Below, in pieces: positions 1 to 9,360 of a stretch of DNA of 64,000 nucleotides. The stretch lies in the NCBI GenBank assembly GCA_013399895.1, contig VXBA01001494.1, positions 1,809,536 through 1,873,535 of the forward strand. Reading direction: 5' to 3'. The position numbers and the translations under genes are program-made. The notes under the pieces were generated by a model. The model searched no databases. It had not been told where the DNA came from and saw nothing but the letters and a program-made list of their open reading frames with translations. How positions within the stretch are numbered: the first letter of the stretch is position 1; each line of letters opens with the position of its first letter. The stretch comes from Serilophus lunatus (Eukaryota; Chordata; Aves; Passeriformes; Eurylaimidae).

Positions 1-2142
1 CAATGAACAGGAAAAAGTGATAGAACATCAGCGTGTGCATGTTGAGAAAGAGCAAATGTGGCCCAAACAGGAATTTTGTCATCACAGATCTCTGGAATAA
101 CAGCAGGAAAATTCTTAAAGGCAAACCAAAAAACACACTGTTGAAATCGGACTGTGTTCCACTTGTGCAAGTAGTGCTGAAATTCAAAAGTAAAATGCAA
201 CTCTCACTGCAATCTCCAAATAAAAAGGATGCTGAAAATCCTGAACTGAAACAAGCAGCCAACACTTTGTAAGCCTCAGCTTTAAGACCTTCTGTCATTT
301 TATAAGGAATTGTGGTTTGCAGTTTAAGATTCCATGGGGGAAAAAAAAAGCCAGCAAAGGAGCAAGGAAACCAAGCAAAGCTTCCTCTCATTGTAGGGAA
401 ACTTCACTAGTCACAGCCAAACTTTTAATTTAGTGTTGCCAAACACAAGAATTTATAACGCAAAGGCCAATATTTAAGGAAACATGTTAAACTTAAGATC
501 CAAATGCATGTAATTGCCTCCTTCCCTGTATTTAAAATTTAAGGTCTGGACTTGAAACTCAACACTTGACAACGATCCTCTGTAAGTAAACGTTTGCAAG
601 GAGATCATTAGAGAGACACTTTACTAAAAATCCCTAAATTAAATAGCTAAAAGTGTGACAGTGCAAGCAATCTGCCTCTTTTTTGCAAGACAATTTGATC
701 ATAAAGCTCTTAGAATTATTATAAAAATTACCTCAGGTCACTGACAATTTTGACCACTGTAATTAATGTTTTTCTTAAGCATTTTGGTCAAAGTTTAATT
801 AAGCAATACTCTTGAATTAACTAATTCAATGGAATGCATTATGGAAATATTTACTTTTTCTCTCTTCTTATTTTGAAGCCCCTTCAAGTGGGGCCTTTTG
901 GGAAAACACTTGCATTTTCTGCACCTCACAAAACTGTTTACATCTCCCATCAAATGATTCAACTTTGGGATGTGGTTACTCATGTCAGAAGTGCAACAAT
1001 TACCTTCTGAAAACAATATGATTCTGCAGTGGCTGCCTCTCAGCGTGGAAAGGAATTTACTACCCAGATATAGTGATTTGTAATTGGAGAAATATTTGAA
1101 TATGGAGGTTGAATTTTGTTTTTCCTGATGTGACACCAGGAAGGGTCAATAAGAATGATAAAAATAAGACTTAATTATCTGAAGAGGGTGAGGTGGAGGA
1201 AGCATTTTTCTAGTATCATCTGACTTCAGAACAAGGTTTAATATCACAGAATGTAAAAAGAGTCAGTAATAAAATAATATACATTAAATATTCCTCTTAC
1301 TTCTGCTAATAGGAACATACATATAGGGTTTTCTCATTTACCAAAAGCCTTTGTAAATGACCTGATTCTATAGAGCTTCTTCTTTTTTTTTGTGTAGATA
1401 TTGTAAACATTTAGAATTTCTAAGGCTAAAAACAGGCACAAGTCTTCCATGAACAGTTATTATTCCTAAAAGCATTAAGGAATATATTCCAAATCCACTA
1501 TTCCTTGTTATAACAACAGTAATAATTGAAATATAACATTATAATTCACAATGCAGATTCTTAAAAACAGAAATACAGCTTAATCCTGACAACAATTAAT
1601 AATATATAGGGAATACTCCTTTTTTTTAAAATTATCTATTACATCAAAATTACATTTTCAGAATCTTTGTGCTGGGTATTACTAAATTTTATAAAGTGGT
1701 AAGTTTAAGTAGGAACTAAAACATTTCTAAGTGGATAAAACTGAACCCCATGTCAGCATTATTAGCACCCCAGCTTCCCAATAACACAGGAATCTGCAAT
1801 CCCACTCTGCAGACTGGACTCCTACAGCCACGTGGTTGGTGGCACCTTTTAGAAGATGTCAGACACTCCTCTCCATCATTTCCATGAGGTGATTTTCGTT
1901 TTGTGCCTCACTAAAGGTACCTGAGCCAACAGTCTGATTTCAGGCTGGTTTTTTCAAGATTTCAGAGGGTTTTTTTCACCTCTGTACCAGGTTCCCTTTG
2001 CTGAGCAGCTCAGCCAACATGCCAGCAGACCAGCTCCAAGGAATGTTAGCAGCAATTTCCAGAGACACGTTGCAAAACAACATTACAAGCAATTGTCATC
2101 TACAAGTGCCTTTATCCCTCACTCTGTCCTGCACCCAGCAAC
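1..2142 (-). other. KCTD7 3' UTR and downstream flank; no gene seen
   Basis: AT-rich DNA lies 3' of the KCTD7 stop. Reading by eye I find no AATAAA on the minus strand here. The weaker signal ATTAAA occurs at 794-799 and 424-429, so the 3' end is unresolved and may be long. Known mammalian synteny places RABGEF1 next in this direction, but no exon of it can be recognised before base 1. The short open frames have no family resemblance. Confidence 0.5.
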
Positions 2143-2519
2143 TCACCACCAAGTGATCTTGAACTCGTAGATGGGCCTCTTGCAGTAATAGTGGTTTATG
2201 AGGTGCTTGTCACACACCCCAATGCACTGGTGATCCACAGTGATGCCTCTGTCAGACAGGTCTGTCACAATGCAGTGCAGCAGGTCATAGACATCAGCCA
2301 CGGCCTCCCAGGGCCCAAAGGACACGTCGACCTCACAATGGTGCTCAAAGAGCTTTGTCTCACTCTCACTCCTTTCAAAACGCAAGGAATTGAAGTGGGG
2401 GCACTCATAGGGAGTGATGGGCATCTCTTCTTTGAAGACACAGACCTTCAGTTTTGCAAATCTTGCTTTTCTCTGCATAGCTCTGAGCTTTGCTATTTCA
2501 ATTATCCGCTCCAAATGGT
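2143..2519 (-). CDS. KCTD7: KCTD7 terminal coding exon 4
   Basis: The acceptor is TTTTTTTAG and the first bases (AC) complete Asp165. It encodes HLERIIEIAKLRA, the FKEEMPITPYECP segment, HHCEVDVSFGPWEAV and the C-terminal YCKRPIYEFKITWW, followed by TGA at 2145-2143. This C-terminal block is the most conserved part outside the BTB domain and identifies KCTD7 over other KCTD paralogues. Confidence 0.95.
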
Positions 2520-4961
2520 CTAAAAAAAAGAAATAAATTTGAGAATTACAAGGAAGCATCAAGCAAAAGAGATCAAATGCAATTATTTCATGGGAACACT
2601 GTAGTGCTCAAAGAGTTATTCTCAGCACAATCTTAGCAGCACAGGAAGCTACATGTAGCAAAATATATAGTAATCAAATATTCTCGGTTATCTGGTGAAC
2701 TTGGTGTCCTTACTAGATGCCCCAAGTTTATTCAGCTGCAGAGAAACCCTCTCATTTAATAAGCCTTGCATGCTATGGCCTAGATCTTGCTCCCTTTTAA
2801 ATAAAAATCCACATCCTTGTAACAAATCTGATGTGGAGACCTCAAAGACCTAAACAGCATGAAGAGCACATAATGAGTTTTTCAAATACAATGGAATTAG
2901 CTGGAGAGCTGAAAGCAGACTGAAAACACAGCGTACAGCACTTGAATCACACTGGAAGAAACAGCCAATGCTACTTTGTTTATTTACCTTTGTAATATGG
3001 CATTAGGCCCAGGAAAGCTTGTCTAACTTTTTCTCCTTTAAGAGGCTGGATATCCTCTAGATTGTCTAGCAATGGTCCTATGGAATAATACTGAGCTTCC
3101 TTGTAAACTGACCTCACTCGTTCCCTTGGTGGCAGGTCACCAGATCGTAGAAAGTTAAGTATGTCTCTAAAAAAAAGGGCAAAAATATTAAGAAACACAT
3201 TTCTGCCAAAACTGTTGCAGATGGGAAAGGAAAGGAAATGCTGGATATTCATTGTTTACTCTATTGAGACAGAAATCCTAATGCTTAGACAGTAACCAAA
3301 ATAAGTGATCCATATTCCCAACATGCTTTTAAAACCATTTGCCACGTTCAAGTTTCCAAGTCATTTCACATTTTGCCTCTGTTAATGTCCAAACTCATTA
3401 AAAGAAGAAAATCTCTGTACTTTAAATAAAAAGTCCAATGTGGAAGAACCACTTAAAACAGAAGAGGACACAGTATTTCATGGAATAGACATCACAGTCA
3501 CTGTATTTTAAATTTAGGTCTGTGACAAAATAATCCTTTCCATTTTCCCAGAGAATCATATGCATGGACATTCTATCCCATACAGACCCAGGGTTCCAGC
3601 AGAATGGATGGTTCATTTGCAAAAAAGGTTTCAACTGTGTAAAAACTATAGATACGTTCCTTCCATCCCCTCTTTCTCACAGATACTGTAGGATCAACTA
3701 AACCCCAGTGTTGTACAAAGGAGCTTCTTATGAAAAGTGATGTCAAATACATTCTCTTCTAAAACATCAAAACAATTGAAAGGAGATAATATACAAATTC
3801 AAAACATTGCTTGTTTTTCCTTTCCTATTAAAAAACTCTAAGACTGAAATAAATATTTTTTTAATTGCAATATACCCATGTGATGTTCTGAAGGCATGGA
3901 TGCCAGCCAGTCACATTCACCTACTACACCGACACGATTTCTCTAGAAGGAAAAATAAACACTAAACCCCTTAATTTTCTTTAAAAATAACTGTCTTCAG
4001 GAAGACCTTTCCAAGCACTTGAGGGCAGTGTACATACCCAAAGTAGGTTCCATCTCTGTCGATGAAGTACCTGCCCTCAGCATCTGTTGGAATGTAGTGC
4101 CTGCCACTGAACATGGCTGCCAGCATGGTGTCCTCGTAACGCCTCAGGGTGGACAGTCTGGTTGTGAAATACATCCCTCCCACGTTCAGAGGGACCACTT
4201 CTGGGAACTGCAAAAGCAATCACATCATCAGAAAGGAGCCTCTAGGCCTATGCAGGAGTGGCCAGGCCAAAAGGGTTGCAGCTCCCAAAACACAGCATCC
4301 AGTGTTTGCCATTGTGAAAAGCTGCAAATCTGAAATGGCAGATATCACTCAGTTTTAATTTAAAGGATTAATGCCTCCTCTTGGCTGTTTTGGGGAAATT
4401 AAAAAAAACAAACCAAAAACCCCTCCCCGCCCTTACATTCACAAAGAAAAAAGAAAGGGAGGACATCCCAGGCCAACCTTGGGACACTCAGTTGCTACTC
4501 TGCTGGTTCCTTTACACTACTACACCATACACTGAAAAAAACCTCAGTGATTCTGTATTTGCATCAGGCCTAAAACCTTGTATCACCCCCAAAGACGCCT
4601 TAAGTACCAGAATAAACACCTAATTATATTTCTCAAGTCCAAACACGGGTGGAAATTATACATAAAGCTGCCAAGCTATTGAAATAAATCCAGAAGACTC
4701 AGTTTTATTCAAACATTTAGATAGTAGTGGAAACTGAACTGGGCATCCACAGATGCTCCAGCGAGGAAATCCTGGGTTCTTTGGCAGCCAAGGTGAACGG
4801 CCCAGGAGGGCTCTTACCTGCTGGGGCAGCAGAGGTAGCGCTTGTCCCGCCTGGGTGGCAGTGGGAGTGGCTGGCTCTTGGAAATCATCCTCTGCATCCG
4901 AGCTCGACATGGCATCATCCGGGTTTCCACTCACTTTGTTCTGCCCCGTAACTACCACCAT
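2143..4961 (-). CDS. KCTD7: KCTD7, potassium channel tetramerisation domain protein 7, complete gene in four coding exons
   Basis: Four minus-strand exons (4961-4818, 4207-4038, 3166-2988, 2519-2143) join in frame at GT-AG junctions to give 870 nt, 289 aa, the same length as human KCTD7. The protein starts MVVVTG, has an acidic Ser/Asp-rich N-terminus (about residues 18-30), then a BTB/T1 domain from FPEVVPLNVGG (residue 49) through the RYFIDRDG and LRSGDLPPRER motifs to about residue 150, and a conserved C-terminal region ending KITWW. From knowledge of the family: KCTD7 is a soluble BTB adaptor that oligomerises and binds CUL3. It influences neuronal membrane potential and lysosome/autophagy function, and human loss causes progressive myoclonic epilepsy type 3 (CLN14). 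The ATG at 4961 is chosen because its N-terminus matches the mammalian protein. A CpG island with CCAAT boxes lies directly upstream. No frameshift or missing motif is seen. Confidence 0.96.
2520..2987 (-). other. KCTD7 intron 3
   Basis: A 468-bp phase 1 intron, AT-rich, with no open frame, repeat or RNA gene that I can support. Confidence 0.9.
2988..3166 (-). CDS. KCTD7: KCTD7 coding exon 3 (end of BTB domain)
   Basis: The acceptor is a T-run ending TTTTTTAG and the donor is AAAG|GTAAAT. It supplies the last base of Gly105, residues 106-164 (DILNFLRSGDLPPRER ... GLMPYYK) and the first base of Asp165. The reading frame continues exactly from exon 2 into exon 4. Confidence 0.95.
3167..4037 (-). 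other. KCTD7 intron 2
   Basis: An 871-bp phase 2 intron with nothing recognisable inside. Its donor is GTATGT and its acceptor follows a T-rich run. Confidence 0.9.
4038..4207 (-). CDS. KCTD7: KCTD7 coding exon 2 (first part of BTB domain)
   Basis: The acceptor is a pyrimidine-rich run ending TTTTGCAG and the donor is TGG|GTATGT. It encodes residues 49-104 plus two bases of codon 105, including VVPLNVGG, TTRLSTLRRYEDT and the GRHYIPTDAEGRYFIDRDG core of the BTB/T1 fold. Confidence 0.95.
4208..4817 (-). other. KCTD7 intron 1
   Basis: A 610-bp phase 0 intron. Open frames here on the plus strand are antisense chance frames with no recognisable domain. Confidence 0.9.
4818..4961 (-). CDS. KCTD7: KCTD7 coding exon 1
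   Basis: The exon holds the start codon and residues 1-48 (MVVVTG...LLPQQ). It ends at a strong CAG|GTAAGA donor in phase 0. The acidic SSSDAEDDF stretch is the recognisable N-terminal mark of KCTD7. Residues 7-16 are the least like the human sequence. Confidence 0.94.
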
Positions 4962-5560
4962 CCCTCTGGCTCTGGGGAGCAGGTGTGCTGGACGGGCAGC
5001 CGTGGCACTGCTGAACGGGACACAACCCCGGCTCAGCCCGGGCTGTCCCTCCGAGCGCGGCTCGGGGGCGGGCGGGACGCGTCGCTCCGCGCGTCACCCC
5101 CGGGCTTCACACGGGCATCGTTATTGCTGGGAAATGAATCACGGCGGGGACGAGGAGCACACCGCGGCCGGGCTGGGCGGGAGTGCGGCTGGCAGAGCTG
5201 TTCCAAGGCCCTCCAGCCCCGGGAGCCGCCGGCAGTGGCTGGGTAAGAGCCCGGCATCCATTGGCTGCGCAGTGCAGGGAGCGATTGGCTCCGCCGCGCT
5301 TTGGCAGGAAAATGTCATTTGCTGGGTGGATTTGGGTGGCCGCTGTCCCAGCCTGTCCCTCGCCATGGGCGGGATGCAGGAACACGTCCTGCCATTGGCC
5401 CCGAGCCGGGACACACCCGGGCTCCGTCTGTCACCTCCAGCCCCGGCATTCCCGGGGAAACCCGGGACCTTGAGGGTTCTGACCAGCCAGAGAACTGATG
5501 TTCCTCTGCCCCTCGCTGCATCACACCCAAACACGCACATCTGAGACGCTGGAATTTAAT
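4962..5560 (-). promoter_or_regulatory. KCTD7: KCTD7 CpG-island promoter and 5' UTR
   Basis: GC-rich, CpG-dense DNA directly upstream of the KCTD7 start codon. On the minus strand three CCAAT boxes (ATTGG on plus at 5260-5264, 5284-5288 and 5394-5398) suggest an NF-Y-driven, TATA-less promoter. A start site around 5150-5220, with a 5' UTR of about 200 nt, is inferred from this spacing. Long open frames in all six frames here reflect GC bias and should not be read as genes. Confidence 0.8.
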
Positions 5561-7388
5561 TCTGCTTATTATCCTGTGCATTTACTGCTAATTATCAATT
5601 TCCTGTCCTGCACAGAGCGACACCTCCAAGGCTTTTACAGCCCACCTCCAGTGGGAGGGATGAACCAACAATAAGCTGCTTTATAAAAATCATAATTGAA
5701 AGAGCAGGGTAGCAAAGAGAAGCCCTGCTGTTCTTTTTTTATGGAAAATCCTTGTTTCTAGGATTGCTGTGGTATCTCCAGCAGCACCACAACACCTTAA
5801 CAAAGACATCACTCTACCAAGCAAGCTCCTTCTCTAAAATCACTAGAAAATATAAAAAGAGAAGGATTATTTGCACAAGCTCATCTGGTACATTTATTTA
5901 TTGACTAAATAAATGTCTCATAAAGGATGTTTCCCATCAAAATCAGCAAGAAGAAATGACATAAAATTTTGAAAGACACGGTTAATTATTCTGCCTTAAT
6001 AATTCTGCCAATGCAGTCTCTGTGCACATCATCAGCCTGTCTGTAGATCTTGGCTCTTAAAGGAAATGCTGAGTTCAGAATGAACCCAGACAGACTCTGG
6101 ATGCTCCTGGGAAAAACAGATACTCTTTGGAGAGCTGATGAGATCAAAACCTCCACATTCTGTGGGAGTGTACACAGCCTTCTTCCACCAAAATCTCGAA
6201 GTGAATTCTAGATCCTGTTTAACACCCTAATAAACATAGATAGGTAGGTACTGTGAAGATTCAAATGTTTCTGTTTATGCTGCACCTCGTTAAGAGGCTT
6301 GGCTCAGCTCAGGATAGGGATTTAATTACCCTTCTCTACAGTTCATAATCATTTTTCCACCACACTCCAATGGATAGGCAGATAAATAAGGATGGAAGGG
6401 CTTCTCAAGGTCCACACCCTATTAACAATTTTAATATTTGTCCTGAAACAACATTTATTCCGACATGATCAGCTATCAAAACAACTCAACTACGCCTCAG
6501 ATAAAGAACATACCCTACATAAATGAAAGATTATTTTAGTAGAGAGTTCTTTAGGGAAGTAAACAAATTATCACCCAGAAACAGCTTGCAGAAGCTTCCT
6601 TTATAAGATGTACAGTCAAAATTGAGTGTGAGCCTGTATTTACTGTGAATGTATTATTTATAATGCTGTCACCTGACCCCAGTGCTTTGCCTGCTATTTT
6701 CAGTTCTCTTAAGACAACGAAAAATAACTCAAGATTGACCAAAAATGTATTCTTCAATTGTCTAAATTTTTCAAGAAAGTCACAAAGATTTCTTAAATGG
6801 AGGGACCTGTGAATAAACAACATTCAGCTCCATTAAGTATATTGGAATCATAAACCCCAGAGTGTGTTTGGGGTAAGTTCATCCATTTGGCACTGTACCA
6901 AAAAGGGCCTCTTTCCTACCAGAACTAGAGATCTGACAAAAAAAGAATTCCTCCTCTTTCATAATCCTCCTTCAACATGACACCAAGGTCTAAGATAAAA
7001 CATGAGACAGCATACCTTAATTATGTTAGACTCAGGAGTAGCAACCTTCTCTGCCATTGGAATATTCACACAGAACAATCTCCTCAATACTGAGGTTTAG
7101 GAGACAAGATCTCAGCCCATCATAAGCCCAGGAGTTCAAGAATAAGATTAGCGGCAGTAAGAGATTAATCACTGACAAGTTGAACCTGTTTTTTGACCTT
7201 CATGAAAAGGGGAGTGAAGTCCCTCTCTAGGTTTGCTTCACCCGTTCACCCACGGACAGCGAGCAGTGGAACAGCCCAGTGCTGACAGGAACAGAGTCTT
7301 CCTAAAAGAAAAACAGAAGCTGATCACTGGCCAGTTCTCTGACACACACTCAGTTCTCTGCATTTCATGAAGAATATGCAGCCATCTG
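5561..7388. other. Intergenic DNA between KCTD7 promoter and CR1 fragment
   Basis: AT-rich and unremarkable. It holds no recognisable coding exon, RNA gene or repeat family. Confidence 0.7.
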
Positions 7389-7506
7389 AATCACAGAATG
7401 GTTTGGGTTGGAAAGGACCTTAAGGATCATCTTGTTCCACCCCCCTGCCATGGGCAGAGACACCTCCCACTAGACCAGGTTGCTCACAGATACATCCAAC
7501 CTGGGC
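7389..7506 (-). repeat. CR1 LINE 3' fragment, minus orientation
   Basis: The plus strand reads TCACAGAATGGTTTGGGTTG, then a GGAAAGGACCTTAAGGATCA block and the CCATGGGCAGAGACACCTCC block. This is the reverse complement of the standard avian CR1 3' end. The copy is 5'-truncated, as most CR1 copies are. Confidence 0.9.
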
Positions 7507-8770
7507 TAATCCTCTTCTTGCCACTTAAAGCATGTGCAATAATTATCTTAACTATGCACAAAAATATTCCTTTATTAAATCTCTCATTAAAGTTACAAGG
7601 TTTATTTATTTATTTAAACTAAATAAATGCATCCATTTCACTTTCAAATACATCTGGCTACGGATCAACAGATAGTTAAGGAGAAAACATCAATAAACAA
7701 AATTATTAAATATTTAACTGAACCAGACGTCAGCAGCATCCAACTCTGCCAGAAATACCTCCTTCCAGTCCTTCTACCTGGCATTTAAATGCAGAGATTG
7801 CTTCCTGGAGCTTTGTTATGGACAGCTCAGGTACTGTCTCACACACACACCACAGACAGCTCAGCAAATGAACAGGCCCTGCCAGTTTTGCTTCATTCCC
7901 CAGGGAATGATAGCAACCCTAGAGCTGCATCAAGTTGGTCTCGATTCTGGGACTCAAAAAAGCTTTTCAAGGCTCTGCTGTTCCCTCAACTTTTCTGTGC
8001 TTGTTTAAACAACTTTTTCTTAGATACCTTCTGAGGTTACACCAGTCTTGGCAAAGTTACACATCACAAAAAGTAACATGACTCCACAGTCAAAGTCTTT
8101 TTCATCAAGCTACCAAGGTATGAATCCATCCCAGGAGACCCACACAAACTTCTGCTCAATGCTAACTCCTTGGGACATGCTTGGCTCAGGGAGATACCAA
8201 AAAGATTTTGGGAAGGCTCCCTGTTTCCCAAGAGAAACTGAGTCCCTGTGAGGATGCAGAATGAGATGGAACTCAGCAGTCTCTCCATAGCCAACCCCAG
8301 GAGACCCAGATGTCCAAAGGTTTGTGTGAACACAGTGGCAAAAGACACGACATCCAGTAAATTCTCATGAACTGCGTCAGAACAGCGAAAAAATGGGCCA
8401 AGATCCCTGAGCTGCTGTGAACTCTATTATACATTGGGCTCTAAAATCCTGGGCGTACTCAGCCTCTCCAGTCGTTGGCAGAAGACACCAGAGAAGGGAT
8501 AATGCAACTTTTGCAGCAGGGGACAGTCCCACGGGGGGTGCCATGGACCCTCCATCCCCAGTGACCTTCCAGGGCAGGGGCAGGACAGCAGAGAGACCCG
8601 ACTGGGGGCTGCGAGTGCCCGGGGTGGGGGGGTTTAAAAGAAACAGGCTGTATTCCCACAGAATTCCACAGCTTTTAGAGCTTGGAGCCGCGGCATCACC
8701 CACAGCATGGATGGGGCAGCTCAGGGACTGCGCCAGCCGATGGGTACCCGGCTAATCAACCAACAATTGC
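7507..8770. other. Intergenic DNA
   Basis: No gene is supported. Overlapping short open frames near 8.4-8.75 kb lie on both strands and match no family I recognise. Confidence 0.6.
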
Positions 8771-8943
8771 TTAACAACTGATAATTAAGGAGCTATTAGC
8801 GCCTCGCTGGGGCCTCCCGGCCAGCCTGACCCGAGTGTCCCCCCTGCCGCCCCTCACCTGAGCGGCTCCTCCCGCGCTGCCGCCGCTCGGTCCCGGAGCC
8901 CCGGCCCCGGGGAGAGCGCTCTCGCCGCCGCATCCGAGATCCT

Positions 8944-8996
8944 GGGCTGTGCCGGGCTGTGCCGGGCTATCCGGGGCTGTGCCGGGCTGTGCCGGG
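8944..8996. repeat. 10-bp GC-rich tandem repeat
   Basis: About five imperfect copies of a GGGCTGTGCC unit lie inside the unassigned CpG island. The array is short and of no known function. Confidence 0.8.
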
Positions 8997-9098
8997 TGCG
9001 GGGCGGCCCCGCCCGCCCTCACCTGCTGCGGGGGGAGCGGGAGCGGCCCCCGCGGCACGTACGGACCATCCGGGGCCCGCACGGGCGGGGCCGGGAGC

Positions 9099-9218
9099 GG
9101 CACCGGGATGGGGATCGGGATCGGCACCGGGATGGGGATCGGCACCGGGATGGGGATGGGGATCGGCACCGGGATGGGGATCGGCACCGGGATGGGGATG
9201 GGGATCGGGATCGGTACC
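9099..9218. repeat. GGGATG/GGGATC/GGCACC hexamer minisatellite with G-quadruplex potential
   Basis: An array built from six-base units GGGATG, GGGATC and GGCACC in a higher-order 18-bp pattern. Bases 9189-9209 contain four runs of at least three G with loops of 2-3 bases, which meets the standard G-quadruplex pattern on the plus strand. Open frames with Pro-Ile/Pro-Val or Arg-Asp/His repeats across it are products of the repeat. Confidence 0.9.
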
Positions 9219-9360
9219 GGGCCCGTCCCCGCACCAGCCCCGCAGGGTTTGCGGGTTATTCCTCCAGTCCGCGCATCTCCGGGAGAAACGCCCCCGTAGT
9301 TAATTACCCGTAATTAATTAGCGGCAGCGCGGTGCGGCCGCTAGGGGAGGCCCCGGGCTC

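Larger units (their letters stand above)
8780..9360. promoter_or_regulatory. Unassigned CpG island with G-rich minisatellite, possible promoter
   Basis: A compact, CpG-dense island lies 3.8 kb upstream of the KCTD7 start and 4.5 kb downstream of the TPST1 coding end, so it is not the expected promoter of either. Two good minus-strand splice donors of the form CAG|GTGAGG end at 8858 and 9023, as expected if noncoding first exons start here. Both edges carry homeodomain-type TAATTA cores (8782-8787; a pair at 9300-9320). It could be an alternative KCTD7 first exon, a lncRNA promoter, or an orphan island. No transcript evidence is available from sequence alone. Confidence 0.6.

Noticed and set aside
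795..1136. Minus-strand open frame of 113 codons, tested as a RABGEF1 or alternative KCTD7 exon
   Set aside because: Its peptide shows neither the A20-type zinc finger of RABGEF1 nor any KCTD7 sequence.
4753..5544. Plus-strand open frame of 263 codons over the KCTD7 CpG island
   Set aside because: It overlaps KCTD7 exon 1 antisense and its promoter. Low stop-codon density in GC-rich DNA explains its length, and no domain is seen.
8771..9313. Pro-Ile/Pro-Val and Arg-Asp-His repeat peptides
   Set aside because: They are translations of the GGGATG hexamer minisatellite on both strands in several frames.
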